Notes under the pieces: generated by a model
The model's database searches: none
The model's input: the letters and a program-made list of their open reading frames with translations, nothing else
What the model was told of the DNA's origin: nothing
DNA from: Niallia taxi
Lineage (GTDB): Bacteria; Bacillota; Bacilli; Bacillales; Cytobacillaceae
NCBI RefSeq assembly: GCF_032818155.1
Contig: NZ_CP102589.1
Coordinates: forward strand, 3,210,001-3,274,000
Length of the DNA: 64,000 nucleotides
Reading direction: 5' to 3'
Made by a program: the position numbers and the translations under genes
Shown here: piece after piece, positions 25,661 to 34,703 of the stretch
How the letters are laid out: each line of letters starts with the position of its first letter
Numbering within the stretch: position 1 is the stretch's first letter

Positions 25661-27151
25661 TTACTTTCGGAACTGTGTTAACTCCTCAGACAGCGTTTTA
25701 GTTTGACTATACACCTTTTGGTAAATTCGATATAAATCTTCATACCTTGTAACATTCTCTTGAATAGGCTCAAATTCCTTCGCAGGCTGAAGCATTTTTT
25801 CAGCGCATTCCTGAAGGGAGATGTACCAGCCTGCTCCAACTGCTGCAAGCATTGCCGCACCCATTCCAGGACCCTGTTCACTTGATAGCTTTTGCACCCT
25901 TGCCTTAAAAATATCTGCCTGCATTTGCAGCCAGTTTTCGTTTTTAGCTCCGCCGCCAATCGAGATAATCGTGTTGATTGTCTTTCCGCTCGCTCGAAAA
26001 ATCTCAATTGATTCATTCAATGAAAAAGTGATTCCTTCCAGCACTGCACGAACAAAATCCCTGCGTTTGTGAGCAGCATCCATGCCAATAAAGCTGGCGC
26101 GAATTGCAGCATCTGGATGCGGTGTTCTTTCACCTGCCAAATAAGGAGTAAACAACAGTCCATTTGCCCCAATCGGAACATTATTTAGTTCTTCAAGCAG
26201 TTCATCAAAACCAATATTTTCAGCAAACGTTTCTTTAAACCAGCTTAAGCTATGCCCTGCTGCTAATGTTACCCCCATCGTATAGTAGGCATTTTCCTCA
26301 CCATGATTGAAATAATGTACCTTCCCTTCAAAATCCTTGTCTGCTTTTTCTTCATAGGAAAGAACGACACCAGATGTACCGATGCTGCAAAGTGTTTTTC
26401 CATCTGCAAGTATACCTGCCCCAATCGCGCCACATGCATTGTCAGCTCCACCAGCGAACACTTGGCAGGATAAACCTGTTTTCTTCGTAATTTCAGCAGT
26501 AACAGTACCAACAAAAGCATGTGATTCTACAAGCGGAGGACAAAGGCTGCTATCAATTCCAAACAGTTCACAAAGCTCTGTGCTCCATTCCTTTTTACTT
26601 ATATCCAGAAGCAGTGTGCCTGCTGCATCGGAGTATTCTGTATGTATGTTTCCAGTGAGCCTAAAGCGCAAATAATCCTTTGGCAGCAGAAAAACAGCCG
26701 CTTGATCGAATATTTCCTCTTCGTATTGCTTAACCCATAGCAGCTTAGGCAGGGTAAAGCCTTCCAATGCTGGGTTTTTTGTTATCTCAAGCAGTTTGTC
26801 CCCTGCTTTGTCGATAATAATTTGGCACTGCTCTGTCGTTCTCGTATCATTCCATAGTATTGCGTTCCGCAATACCTGCTTCTCCTCATTTAACAAAACA
26901 AGGCCATGCATTTGCCCTGAAAAGCTGATGCCTTCAATATCCTCTTTCTCCCCTTCAAAGACTTCCATTATTTCCGTTAATCCTGCAAGCGTTTTTTGGA
27001 ACCATTCCTCAGGGTTTTGTTCACTATAGCCCGATTTTTCATGAATGAGTGGATAAGATTTTGATACTTCATGAACAACATTCCCCTCTTTATCTACAAG
27101 CAAAATCTTTACAGCACTTGTACCTAAATCTACTCCTAAGCAATACTTCAT
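25661..27151 (-). CDS. xylB: Xylulokinase
   Basis: About 496 residues of the FGGY sugar kinase family; phosphorylates D-xylulose to xylulose 5-phosphate. Seen: LGVDLGTSAVKILLVD (phosphate 1), EGISFSGQMHGLVLLN, AILWNDTRTT, the GGADNACGAIGAGI block and FSLNESIEIFRASGKTINTIISIGGGAKN (FGGY signature 2 region, in pieces). The ATG at 27151 has GAGGTGAT in front; the GTG three codons upstream does not. Follows xylA with a 78-bp gap. Confidence 0.95.
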   Translation of the reverse strand: MKYCLGVDLGTSAVKILLVDKEGNVVHEVSKSYPLIHEKSGYSEQNPEEWFQKTLAGLTEIMEVFEGEKEDIEGISFSGQMHGLVLLNEEKQVLRNAILWNDTRTTEQCQIIIDKAGDKLLEITKNPALEGFTLPKLLWVKQYEEEIFDQAAVFLLPKDYLRFRLTGNIHTEYSDAAGTLLLDISKKEWSTELCELFGIDSSLCPPLVESHAFVGTVTAEITKKTGLSCQVFAGGADNACGAIGAGILADGKTLCSIGTSGVVLSYEEKADKDFEGKVHYFNHGEENAYYTMGVTLAAGHSLSWFKETFAENIGFDELLEELNNVPIGANGLLFTPYLAGERTPHPDAAIRASFIGMDAAHKRRDFVRAVLEGITFSLNESIEIFRASGKTINTIISIGGGAKNENWLQMQADIFKARVQKLSSEQGPGMGAAMLAAVGAGWYISLQECAEKMLQPAKEFEPIQENVTRYEDLYRIYQKVYSQTKTLSEELTQFRK

Positions 27152-27229
27152 ATAAATCACCTCATTTTGTCATTTGTGTTTTAAAAAATGTACTGGTAAC
27201 ATTCGTCCCAGCACATTCTTTCTTCCCCT

Positions 27230-28561
27230 TTATACGCGTACAGTTGATAATGTTTCCAGTAAATATTGATTCACAATCGCTTTTAAACGCTCTTGACGTC
27301 CTGATTTATTTGTTACTTCCCCTGCTGCGAGCGCATATTGCTCTAATTTATGGAGGTTCGTTCTACCTTCGACAATATCCAGACCAATTCCTTCATTAAA
27401 GCTTGCATAACGATCGGCAATAAAGTCTTCCAGCACTCTGTCTTCTATCAGCTTATTTGCCACCTTAAGACCGATAGCAAATGAATCCATTCCAGCAATA
27501 TGGGCATGGAAAAGATCTTCTGCCTCAAAGGACCCTCTGCGAACCTTCGCATCAAAGTTTAAGCCGCCTTTGCCAAGTCCGCCATTCATCTGAATTTCAT
27601 ACATCGCCAATGTCGTGCTGTACAAATCAGTTGGGAATTCATCTGTATCCCAGCCAATCAATGTATCTCCTTGGTTTGCATCAACAGAGCCAAGCATGCC
27701 GTTAATTCTCGCCACTCGCAATTCATGCTCAAATGTGTGACCAGCAAGCGTCGCATGGTTTGCTTCAATATTGAATTTAAAATGATCCTGAAGATCATAT
27801 TTCTGCAGGAATGCCAATCCTGTCGCTACATCAAAATCATACTGATGCTTTGTCGGTTCTTTGGGCTTAGGCTCAATTAGGAACGGGACATTAAAGTTAA
27901 TTTCTTTTGCATAATCAATGGCCATATGGAAGAAACGAGCCAGGTTGTCTTGCTCTAATTTCATATCAGTGTTTAGCAATGTGTCATACCCTTCACGGCC
28001 ACCCCAGAACACATAGTTTTCCGCACCTAATTCCTTGCCGATTTCAAGGCCTTTTTTCACTTTTGCTGCAGCGTATGCATACACATCCGCATTATTTGAT
28101 GTAGCAGCACCATGAACGTATCTTGGATGTGTAAACATATTTGCTGTATTCCAAAGCAGTTTCGTTTTGCTTGTTTTCATATATTCCTTAATCATCGCTA
28201 CGATCGGATCGAGATTATCATATGTTTCTTTTAATGTATTTCCTTCTGGTGCAATATCAGAATCATGAAAGCAGAAAAACGGAGCGTTCAGTTTTTCAAA
28301 CAATTCAAAAGCGGCTTCCACACGAGCCTTTGCCAAATCTAGACCTTTTAAGTGATTCCACGGGCGGATGGCTGTACCGCTTCCAAACGGGTCTGTGCCA
28401 TCTGCTGTAAATGTGTGCCAGTATGCGACAGAGAAACGGAGCTGCTCTTCCATGGAAGCGCCATTTACGATTTCCTCTGGATTATAATACTTAAAAGAAA
28501 AAGGATTTTTCGATGTAGGACCTTCATACTTTATTTTGTTAATGTTTTCAAAATACGCCAT
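27230..28561 (-). CDS. xylA: Xylose isomerase
   Basis: About 443 residues, the larger class II xylose isomerase. Converts D-xylose to D-xylulose; metal-dependent (Mg, Mn, Co) tetramer. Catalytic and metal-binding blocks: [14 protein letters not shown] with the catalytic His, [52 protein letters not shown] and TDEFPTD. An upstream ATG would add 18 residues; the ATG at 28561 has GGGAGG before it and starts with the family-like MAYFENI. First gene of xylA-xylB-akr; the promoter overlaps a XylR operator and a cre site lies in the leader. Confidence 0.97.
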   Translation of the reverse strand: MAYFENINKIKYEGPTSKNPFSFKYYNPEEIVNGASMEEQLRFSVAYWHTFTADGTDPFGSGTAIRPWNHLKGLDLAKARVEAAFELFEKLNAPFFCFHDSDIAPEGNTLKETYDNLDPIVAMIKEYMKTSKTKLLWNTANMFTHPRYVHGAATSNNADVYAYAAAKVKKGLEIGKELGAENYVFWGGREGYDTLLNTDMKLEQDNLARFFHMAIDYAKEINFNVPFLIEPKPKEPTKHQYDFDVATGLAFLQKYDLQDHFKFNIEANHATLAGHTFEHELRVARINGMLGSVDANQGDTLIGWDTDEFPTDLYSTTLAMYEIQMNGGLGKGGLNFDAKVRRGSFEAEDLFHAHIAGMDSFAIGLKVANKLIEDRVLEDFIADRYASFNEGIGLDIVEGRTNLHKLEQYALAAGEVTNKSGRQERLKAIVNQYLLETLSTVRV

Positions 28562-28593
28562 AGTTAACTGCCTCCCTATTACATTCATATTTT

Positions 28594-28608
28594 TGATATC
28601 GCTTACAA
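28594..28608 (-). promoter_or_regulatory. Catabolite-response element in the xylA leader
   Basis: Minus strand TTGTAAGCGATATCA matches WTGnAAnCGnWnnCW at every position. It lies between the promoter and the xylA start, where CcpA acts as a repressor on glucose. Confidence 0.82.
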
Positions 28609-28672
28609 AATACAAGAAAAAGAAGAATCATATTTTCCATTCTCTTTCTATCTTCTTGTTAGCTATGAACCT

Positions 28673-28701
28673 ATTATATCAGCGCCAACTTAGTTTGTCT
28701 A
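28673..28701 (-). promoter_or_regulatory. xylA promoter
   Basis: TAGACA (28696-28701) and TATAAT (28673-28678), 17 bases apart on the minus strand. The -35 is inside XylR operator 1. Confidence 0.75.
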
Positions 28702-28717
28702 TTGAATAAACTAAGTT
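28687..28717. promoter_or_regulatory. XylR operator 1
   Basis: Perfect arms AACTTAGTTT and AAACTAAGTT separated by 11 bases, matching the TTAGTTTGT...AACTAA design of Bacillus xyl operators and overlapping the xylA -35. Confidence 0.85.
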
Positions 28718-28729
28718 TATTGCACTTTG

Positions 28730-28752
28730 TTTGTTTATTAGATAAACTTAGT
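28730..28752. promoter_or_regulatory. XylR operator 2 (xylR side)
   Basis: Core GTTTATTAGATAAAC at 28733-28747 with TTT and TTAG flanks. The same 15-base core occurs at 38700-38714, before the sensor kinase gene. Confidence 0.75.
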
Positions 28753-28761
28753 TTAATTGTA

Positions 28762-28790
28762 TTACTGTTTTTCCCTATAAATGATAAAAT
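28762..28790 (+). promoter_or_regulatory. xylR promoter
   Basis: TTACTG (28762-28767) and TAAAAT (28785-28790) with a 17-base spacer. Confidence 0.55.
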
Positions 28791-28831
28791 GGGGATATTA
28801 TTTTCAAATTAAAGGGGGCTAAAATACATTC

Positions 28832-30001
28832 ATGCCAATTACTTGGAACCAACAGCTCGTTAAAAAAGAAAACAAATCACTTGTACTTTCGCAAATTATC
28901 AATCATGCTCCCCTCTCCCGTGCAGATATCGCCCAGCGTTCTGGCCTTAATAAAGGCACTGTTTCTTCACTTGTAGCAGAGCTAATTGAGGAAAAACTTA
29001 TTAATGAATCAGGTCCAGGCGAATCAAGCGGCGGCAGACGCCCTGTCATGCTTCACTTTAATCATGGAGCTGGACATACGATTGGAATCGACCTTGGTGT
29101 CAATTATATCCTCGGCGTGTTGACAGATTTAAGCGGGAATATTGTTGTACATAAAAACGAAGCGTACAAAAACACCTCCTATGAAGATACAATAAGCCGA
29201 GTAGTAAATATAATCAAATTCTTAATAAGCGCAGCCCCTCCATCTCCTTACAATATTGTTGGAATTGGGGTAGGTACACCAGGTATCATCGATAAAAAAG
29301 GCACACTTTTACTTGCACCAAACCTAGGCTGGCAAGATATCCCTTTTCAAACAGAGCTGGAGAAAATCTTTCAAATTCCAGTTATTGTTGAAAACGAAGC
29401 GAACACTGGCGCTTACGGGGAAAAACAGTTTGGAGTTGGTCAGCATGCTGATAACTTGATATACATTAGCGCAGGTATCGGTATTGGTGCTGGAATTATT
29501 ATTAATGGCGAGCTATATAGTGGATTTACAGGCTATTCCGGTGAAGTTGGACATATGACAATTGATCGAAATGGTGCTAAATGTACGTGCGGCAACAAAG
29601 GCTGCTGGGAGCTTTATGCTTCAGAACAAGCATTACTATCAAAAGCAAACAGTAAGAACCTTCCGAAGGAAATCGGTTTGGATGATATTATCAGTCTTGC
29701 AAAAGAAGGAAACAAAGAAATTCTAGAGACATTAGCAGAAATTGGCGAAAACCTGGCTGTCGGTATTATTAATATCATCCATGCCTTCAATCCAGAGCAA
29801 ATCATTATCGGAAATCGGCTAGCTTCCTGTAAACAGTGGCTAGAGCCAAAGGTAAAGGAAGTTATCCAGCAATATACTTCCCCATTTAATCAGACAGACA
29901 TCAGAATTGATTTCTCAAGTCCATCTATGCCAGTGTCAGCCATTGGGGCATCAGCGTTTTCGGCAGAGGCGTTTTTGAAGGCGCAGCTTGATATTAAATA
30001 A
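28832..30001 (+). CDS. xylR: Xylose-responsive repressor, ROK family
   Basis: 389 residues. N-terminal winged helix (about 20-75: ISNHA-like region, SRADIAQRSGLNKGTVSSLVAELIEEKL), the GGRRPVMLHFN linker, then the ROK domain with GIDLGVNYILGVLTD. The ROK zinc motif CTCGNKGCWELYASE is at about 250. Binds xyl operators until xylose is present. Divergent from xylA, with two operators between. The best Shine-Dalgarno sequence (AAAGGGGG) is 13 bases before the ATG, longer than usual, so expression may be low. A terminator follows. Confidence 0.95.
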   Translation: MPITWNQQLVKKENKSLVLSQIINHAPLSRADIAQRSGLNKGTVSSLVAELIEEKLINESGPGESSGGRRPVMLHFNHGAGHTIGIDLGVNYILGVLTDLSGNIVVHKNEAYKNTSYEDTISRVVNIIKFLISAAPPSPYNIVGIGVGTPGIIDKKGTLLLAPNLGWQDIPFQTELEKIFQIPVIVENEANTGAYGEKQFGVGQHADNLIYISAGIGIGAGIIINGELYSGFTGYSGEVGHMTIDRNGAKCTCGNKGCWELYASEQALLSKANSKNLPKEIGLDDIISLAKEGNKEILETLAEIGENLAVGIINIIHAFNPEQIIIGNRLASCKQWLEPKVKEVIQQYTSPFNQTDIRIDFSSPSMPVSAIGASAFSAEAFLKAQLDIK

Positions 30002-30033
30002 AAAAGCGTGAGCAACGGAGCTCACGCTTTTTT
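30001..30033. terminator. Bidirectional terminator between xylR and the DUF624 gene
   Basis: AAAAAGCGTGAGC and GCTCACGCTTTTT arms with a short loop. Confidence 0.88.
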
Positions 30034-30039
30034 ATGCAC

Positions 30040-30669
30040 CTAAACAGCCAGTCCTTTCCCCCCTCTTTTCTCAATCAACCTAAAGCTATAACTCCCTCCT
30101 GCCATCCATATCCATGCAATGGAAATACCACCGTAAAACGGAATAAGCCCAGGCATATATAATAAAAGACAAGCTGTCGCTATTGTAAGAACTAGCATCA
30201 ACAGTGTGATATGCAGATGATATGCTCCAAGGAGCAGGGCATATTTGAGATAATCGCCAAGCTTTAAGTCATAATGGACAAAAATAGGAAAGAAGTATCC
30301 TAGCAGTGTGAGAAAAATCGCTGACAGCAGCAATAGCATACCTGTCATCATCCCTTTGATCAGGCCATCTGTATACTGGAGAAACCAATAATCCACACAG
30401 AGAACCATACCAATTACCATTAAGAAAAGTCCTAATAAATTAGCTTTAAGAAATTCCTGTTTATATATAGTATGAAATGTCCTCAACACAGGTATATCCG
30501 TTTCTCTATGAAGCCATTTCCTTATCACCGCAAACAGAGCTGTGGTTGCAGGCATAAACCCGAATACAAGCAGACCTGCTAGTGTATATGCGATCCAGAT
30601 GATATTAAGGTATGCTGTCTTCATAATCCACTCACATGCAATGAATATTTTTCCCAACGATTTGCCCAC
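30040..30669 (-). CDS. DUF624 (YesL family) membrane protein
   Basis: 209 residues with about five membrane helices. The N-terminal stretch ending in NIIWIAYTLAGLLVFGFMPATTALFAVIRKWL is the mark of the YesL/DUF624 family, whose members sit in carbohydrate ABC operons next to YesM/YesN systems; the function is unknown. GTG start at 30669 with GAGGTGAAAG upstream; the ATG two bases away is in another frame. Last gene of the xylo-oligosaccharide operon, 22 bp after the GH52 gene. Confidence 0.85.
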   Translation of the reverse strand: MGKSLGKIFIACEWIMKTAYLNIIWIAYTLAGLLVFGFMPATTALFAVIRKWLHRETDIPVLRTFHTIYKQEFLKANLLGLFLMVIGMVLCVDYWFLQYTDGLIKGMMTGMLLLLSAIFLTLLGYFFPIFVHYDLKLGDYLKYALLLGAYHLHITLLMLVLTIATACLLLYMPGLIPFYGGISIAWIWMAGGSYSFRLIEKRGGKGLAV

Positions 30670-30690
30670 ATACTTTCACCTCTTTTTGTT

Positions 30691-32811
30691 CTACTTACCT
30701 TCTGCAAGCCAAAGGATGCTTGTTACACCACGAGGATAATATTTGCTTCCTGCAATCTCTCCTGCAATGATTTGATCGCTCCAGCTCCAAACTGAAAGCA
30801 CTGGATGTGTCAGCCATTTAACATGGGCAGCGTCTGCTTTTGCCCCTGTTTCATCCCATTGCCATCCGAGAATTTCTCTTGCGATGAATTGGCTTAAATA
30901 GATTTTGCTGAGCCATGAATTGCTGCTTGTTGACGAGATCTTCCAGCCACCGTCTTCAAACAGGCAAACCCCTTCTTTCATCACTGTTTCTAAATGCTTT
31001 TTCAATGCTTGAATATAAGGACCGAATCTTCCTGTATCTTCAAGTGCTTCCTTGCAATTGGTGAAGTATGGGAAAATAAGTCCTTCAATTGCTGGAATTA
31101 TCTTCGAATCATTGCCCTCCCCAATTACTGCTGGGATATAGCCTTCTTCTGTCACATTTTCCACAATTGTATTGGCACATTTTTCTGCTTGGATGCCTGC
31201 TTGCTCTGCAAGCTCTGTAAGCCCATGCTCACTGAATATCTTTTCAAGAGCGACATAAGAGGCCCAAATTTTCCCTGCAAGATAAATATTATTTCTTGCT
31301 TGCCCTAATGAAACATCTAAGCTGTCATATGTCGTTATTTCAGCTCCTCCCATTACTCTGGAGGAATCAAGTCCCATTAAACCATTTCTCTTTTCAGGAA
31401 TTGGATGATCCCTGTTCAGCAAGCTTTCAAAACAGCTCTCCACAATCGGCATGTTCGTCTTTAGCCATGCTTCATCCTCCGTATGTGTCACATAAACAGC
31501 AGCACATAATATCCAGTTTACGAGCTGTTCATGTGTCATATGGGAAAAACAGCCGTCAAGCCCATACAGCTCATAGGAGGAATAATATGGGCGGGAAATA
31601 GTATTAGCAACACCCATATCATGGGTAAAGCTGATGCCGCCAGGATATTCGGTATCACTGTCAGGGAATCGGACTTTATCTTCATAGCTGAAACGCTTCA
31701 CAAACATATCTAATTCATTTTTGACTGTCCAAGGGTTCATTTTCAGCTCAAAAAATAGTTGATCAACAGTTAAATCAAATGTATTCATCATTCTGTATTC
31801 CCCTTCGTTGACAACCCAGAACGGCTCGTCATCAACACTTAGGAGCTGTGTGGAACCATAGTAGCTGCGAATAGAATGTATCAGCATGAACTTTTGGTCT
31901 GCCGATAAATGGTCAGCCGTAAGCAGACGATCGTCTGCAGCTTCCGCTCTTTCGGCAATTTCAGCAAAATGCTCCAAGGCAAAAGCTGCGACAGACTCGA
32001 TATTTTTAAAGTACTTCGTATAGTAATAGGATGTATCCATTCCAGCTGTAGCAATGCCATCGCGATAGAAGCAGACAGCAAACCGGTATGTCCTCACCTC
32101 TCCTGCAGGTACATCTGCGACAAGGGCACCGAGCGGACCTAAGCCGAATGTCCAGTTTTCCTCATTCGGTGTCGTCAGGATATTTTCCATGCTGAAATGC
32201 ATTGCTGACTTCATGTCTGCATTACTTGCAGCGATTGCCGTTAGTCTTCCTTGGCCGATTCCGGCAATTTCGTCCATCGTATCATCGAGCCGTCGCATCG
32301 AGCTGTACGGGTCACTACCTTCATAGCCGAAAAATGCTCGCCTAGCTTTTGTTCCGTTTGTATTATCAACCGTCAATTCTGCGAGAACAGCAGGCAGGAG
32401 AATTTTTTTCATTTCCTCCTCATTGTCCGCTCCCGGCTCTGGTACAGATTCTACTTGTGTATAAATCTTGAAGGTTAAGTCTCCTGCTTTCCATGTATCT
32501 GTGCCTAGCTTAAATTCCCTTGTTATCTTCTCCTTTGGAAACGGGAAAATGATATTTGGCTTATCAGGATCAGGGTCCATGTTTTCAATATCATACCGTT
32601 TGCTTTCATCGTCTTCCTGATAGGCGAAAAACGGAAATGCCTCGTAAACACCTTCTTTATCTAGGCTTTCAACACCAATATAAACATTCTTTTTTGGTGA
32701 ACGGCCAAGCTCCAAATCAAGTCCCCCGCCTGCACCTGGAAATCCAAGCGTAAAGCTTGAGAATGCCCCAATCGGGGAGTGATGTGCATTAAAAAACATA
32801 TTTTCTGGCAT
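30691..32811 (-). CDS. Beta-xylosidase, glycoside hydrolase family 52
   Basis: 706 residues, the normal GH52 length. The N-terminal block NMFFNAHHSPIGAFSSFTLGFPGAGGGLDLEL (in two parts) is nearly diagnostic for GH52, and the catalytic region around YWVVNEGEYRMMNTFDLTVDQ is present, with the nucleophile Glu in NEGEYR. No signal peptide: it works inside the cell, removing xylose from imported xylo-oligosaccharides with retention. AAGGAG nine bases before the ATG. It follows the importer genes and precedes the DUF624 gene, making substrate uptake and hydrolysis one transcription unit. Confidence 0.94.
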   Translation of the reverse strand: MPENMFFNAHHSPIGAFSSFTLGFPGAGGGLDLELGRSPKKNVYIGVESLDKEGVYEAFPFFAYQEDDESKRYDIENMDPDPDKPNIIFPFPKEKITREFKLGTDTWKAGDLTFKIYTQVESVPEPGADNEEEMKKILLPAVLAELTVDNTNGTKARRAFFGYEGSDPYSSMRRLDDTMDEIAGIGQGRLTAIAASNADMKSAMHFSMENILTTPNEENWTFGLGPLGALVADVPAGEVRTYRFAVCFYRDGIATAGMDTSYYYTKYFKNIESVAAFALEHFAEIAERAEAADDRLLTADHLSADQKFMLIHSIRSYYGSTQLLSVDDEPFWVVNEGEYRMMNTFDLTVDQLFFELKMNPWTVKNELDMFVKRFSYEDKVRFPDSDTEYPGGISFTHDMGVANTISRPYYSSYELYGLDGCFSHMTHEQLVNWILCAAVYVTHTEDEAWLKTNMPIVESCFESLLNRDHPIPEKRNGLMGLDSSRVMGGAEITTYDSLDVSLGQARNNIYLAGKIWASYVALEKIFSEHGLTELAEQAGIQAEKCANTIVENVTEEGYIPAVIGEGNDSKIIPAIEGLIFPYFTNCKEALEDTGRFGPYIQALKKHLETVMKEGVCLFEDGGWKISSTSSNSWLSKIYLSQFIAREILGWQWDETGAKADAAHVKWLTHPVLSVWSWSDQIIAGEIAGSKYYPRGVTSILWLAEGK

Positions 32812-32834
32812 AAATCACAGCTCCTTTTTTGTTT

Positions 32835-33731
32835 TTATCCTTTGACAGACCCTGCTGCTAATCCTTCGACAATTCGATTACTCAATGCAATAAAGGCAAT
32901 TAATATTGGGATGATGCTAATCATTAACGTTGCCCCGATTGCTCCCCAATCTGTCAGATATTGACCGACAAAATTATTAACACCAACAGTTAAAGTTTTC
33001 CACTTATCAGAGCTGATAAAGGTATTGACGAAGACGAATTCATTCCAGTTATAAATCATATTAATAATGACGATTGTTGCCATAACTGGTGTTGTCATTG
33101 GCAAGGTGATTTGAAAGAAAATCCTGTGAATGGAACAACCGTCCATAACTGCTGCCTCTTCAATTTCCCGTGGTAGTGTTTGATAAAAGCCTAATAAAAT
33201 CATTATCGTTAATGGCAGATTAAAGGCAGTGTAGGAAATGATGATGGAAATGGGATTATCAATCAGATGTATGTTGTTAAAGAAGCTGAATAATGGAATC
33301 AAGGTGGAATGCAGCGGAATCATAATCCCTACCATAAACAGCCCAAGAACAAGCTTGCTAAATTTCCAATACATTCTTGTAATCGCAAATGTCACAAAGC
33401 TTGCTAGTATGACCGTCAACACAACTGCGACAACAGTAATCCAAACACTGTTAAAGAAATACAGACTGATATTGCCCTGTGTCCAAACCTTTGCATAATT
33501 GCTCCATTGCGGGTCCTTAGGCAAAGCAAACGGTGATAAACCAAACACTTCTTGATTTGTTTTCAGAGAAAAAAAGAACAGCCAGACTAATGGGTAAATT
33601 TGAAATACTGCAATGATACCTAAAATAAGGTATAGGAAGCTGAAGCCGATTTTGGATCCGATAGAGCTCTTAGCCTTCGGTGAAAATGACTTACTTGTTT
33701 TCAGCCTTTTTTGTACGGATAGCTCACTCAT
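32835..33731 (-). CDS. Sugar ABC transporter permease (MalG/XynG type)
   Basis: About 298 residues with six membrane helices. The cytoplasmic EAA loop is EIEEAAVMDGCSIHRIFFQITLPMTTPV (in two overlapping pieces), the ATPase contact site; it ends with the usual GLAAGSVKG tail of MalG-type permeases. ATG at 33731 preferred (AAGGGAGTGAT upstream) over one 11 codons earlier, which falls near the end of the previous gene. The ATPase is not encoded here, so a shared MsmK/MsmX-type ATPase elsewhere is expected. Confidence 0.92.
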   Translation of the reverse strand: MSELSVQKRLKTSKSFSPKAKSSIGSKIGFSFLYLILGIIAVFQIYPLVWLFFFSLKTNQEVFGLSPFALPKDPQWSNYAKVWTQGNISLYFFNSVWITVVAVVLTVILASFVTFAITRMYWKFSKLVLGLFMVGIMIPLHSTLIPLFSFFNNIHLIDNPISIIISYTAFNLPLTIMILLGFYQTLPREIEEAAVMDGCSIHRIFFQITLPMTTPVMATIVIINMIYNWNEFVFVNTFISSDKWKTLTVGVNNFVGQYLTDWGAIGATLMISIIPILIAFIALSNRIVEGLAAGSVKG

Positions 33732-33750
33732 TTTTATCACTCCCTTCGTA

Positions 33751-34629
33751 TTAATACTGAACATCTTCCTTCGATGCAGTAAGCTTCTGAATGACCCAAG
33801 TCATAATAAGGCAAATGATAAGTAAGGCAAAGCCAATGGCACTGCCATAGCCAAAGTTATACGTTTTAAAAGCTTCTTTGTACATATAGGAAGCAATCAC
33901 TTCACTCGAACCGTTTGGCCCGCCTCCTGTCATGACATAAATGAGGTCAAAGTATTTCAGGGAGCCGACAATTGCAAGGACAATCGTTACTTTAATAACT
34001 CCTGAAATGAGCGGTAGCTTTATTCTGTACGCTATCTGCAAAGGTGTTGCACCATCTATTCTTGCTGCCTCTATCACTTCCTCCGGCACGTTTTTTAATG
34101 CGGCATAATAAATAATGATATAGAAGCCTGCATACTGCCAAATAATCGGAACAAAGATGGCAATAAGCACAAGATTAGGATCTGCCAGCCATGTTGGTGT
34201 ATTTTCCATACCGAACAGCTCTAGCAATTTATTAAGCATCCCGTTTGTCGGATCAAAAATTTTCAGCCATAGCTGTGCAATCGCAACAGAAGATAACAGC
34301 ATTGGAATTAAATATATTTTTCGGAGCAGATTTGCTCCTTTAATCCTGCTTGCAAGGATTATGGAAATGACTAAGTAGAAAATCAAGCTTACCGCCGAAA
34401 ATAACGCCAATAAAACAGAATGATATGTACTGGTCCAGAACATTTTATCCTTTATGAGCTGCACATAATTGTCTAAACCGATAAACTTCATTGCTCCAAT
34501 ACCATCCCAGTCCATCAGCCCGTAATAGCCTGTAAGGACAATTGGTATGTAAATCAGCACGAGTACCAGAATTAAAGCAGGCAGCACATATAAGCAAATG
34601 GCAAGTTTATTAGACATGACCGTTTTCAT
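33751..34629 (-). CDS. Sugar ABC transporter permease (MalF/XynF type)
   Basis: 292 residues, six membrane helices. EAA loop EVIEAARIDGATPLQIAYRIKLPLI. The periplasmic-facing MDWDGIGAMKFIGLDNYVQLI segment is characteristic of first permeases in CUT1 oligosaccharide importers. AAGGAGGGG precedes the ATG. Pairs with the next permease gene 19 bp downstream and the binding protein upstream. Confidence 0.92.
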   Translation of the reverse strand: MKTVMSNKLAICLYVLPALILVLVLIYIPIVLTGYYGLMDWDGIGAMKFIGLDNYVQLIKDKMFWTSTYHSVLLALFSAVSLIFYLVISIILASRIKGANLLRKIYLIPMLLSSVAIAQLWLKIFDPTNGMLNKLLELFGMENTPTWLADPNLVLIAIFVPIIWQYAGFYIIIYYAALKNVPEEVIEAARIDGATPLQIAYRIKLPLISGVIKVTIVLAIVGSLKYFDLIYVMTGGGPNGSSEVIASYMYKEAFKTYNFGYGSAIGFALLIICLIMTWVIQKLTASKEDVQY

Positions 34630-34657
34630 TCGCTAATCTCCCCTCCTTCTTTACTAT

Positions 34658-34683
34658 TAGGGGCATATGAATAATGCCCCTAA
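34658..34683 (-). terminator. Intercistronic hairpin between binding protein and permease genes
   Basis: TTAGGGGCAT and ATGCCCCTAA arms with a short loop, no T tract. Such hairpins after binding-protein genes stabilise the upstream message and lower permease expression. Confidence 0.6.
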
Positions 34684-34703
34684 ATGCCTGTAACTTATGT
34701 TCG

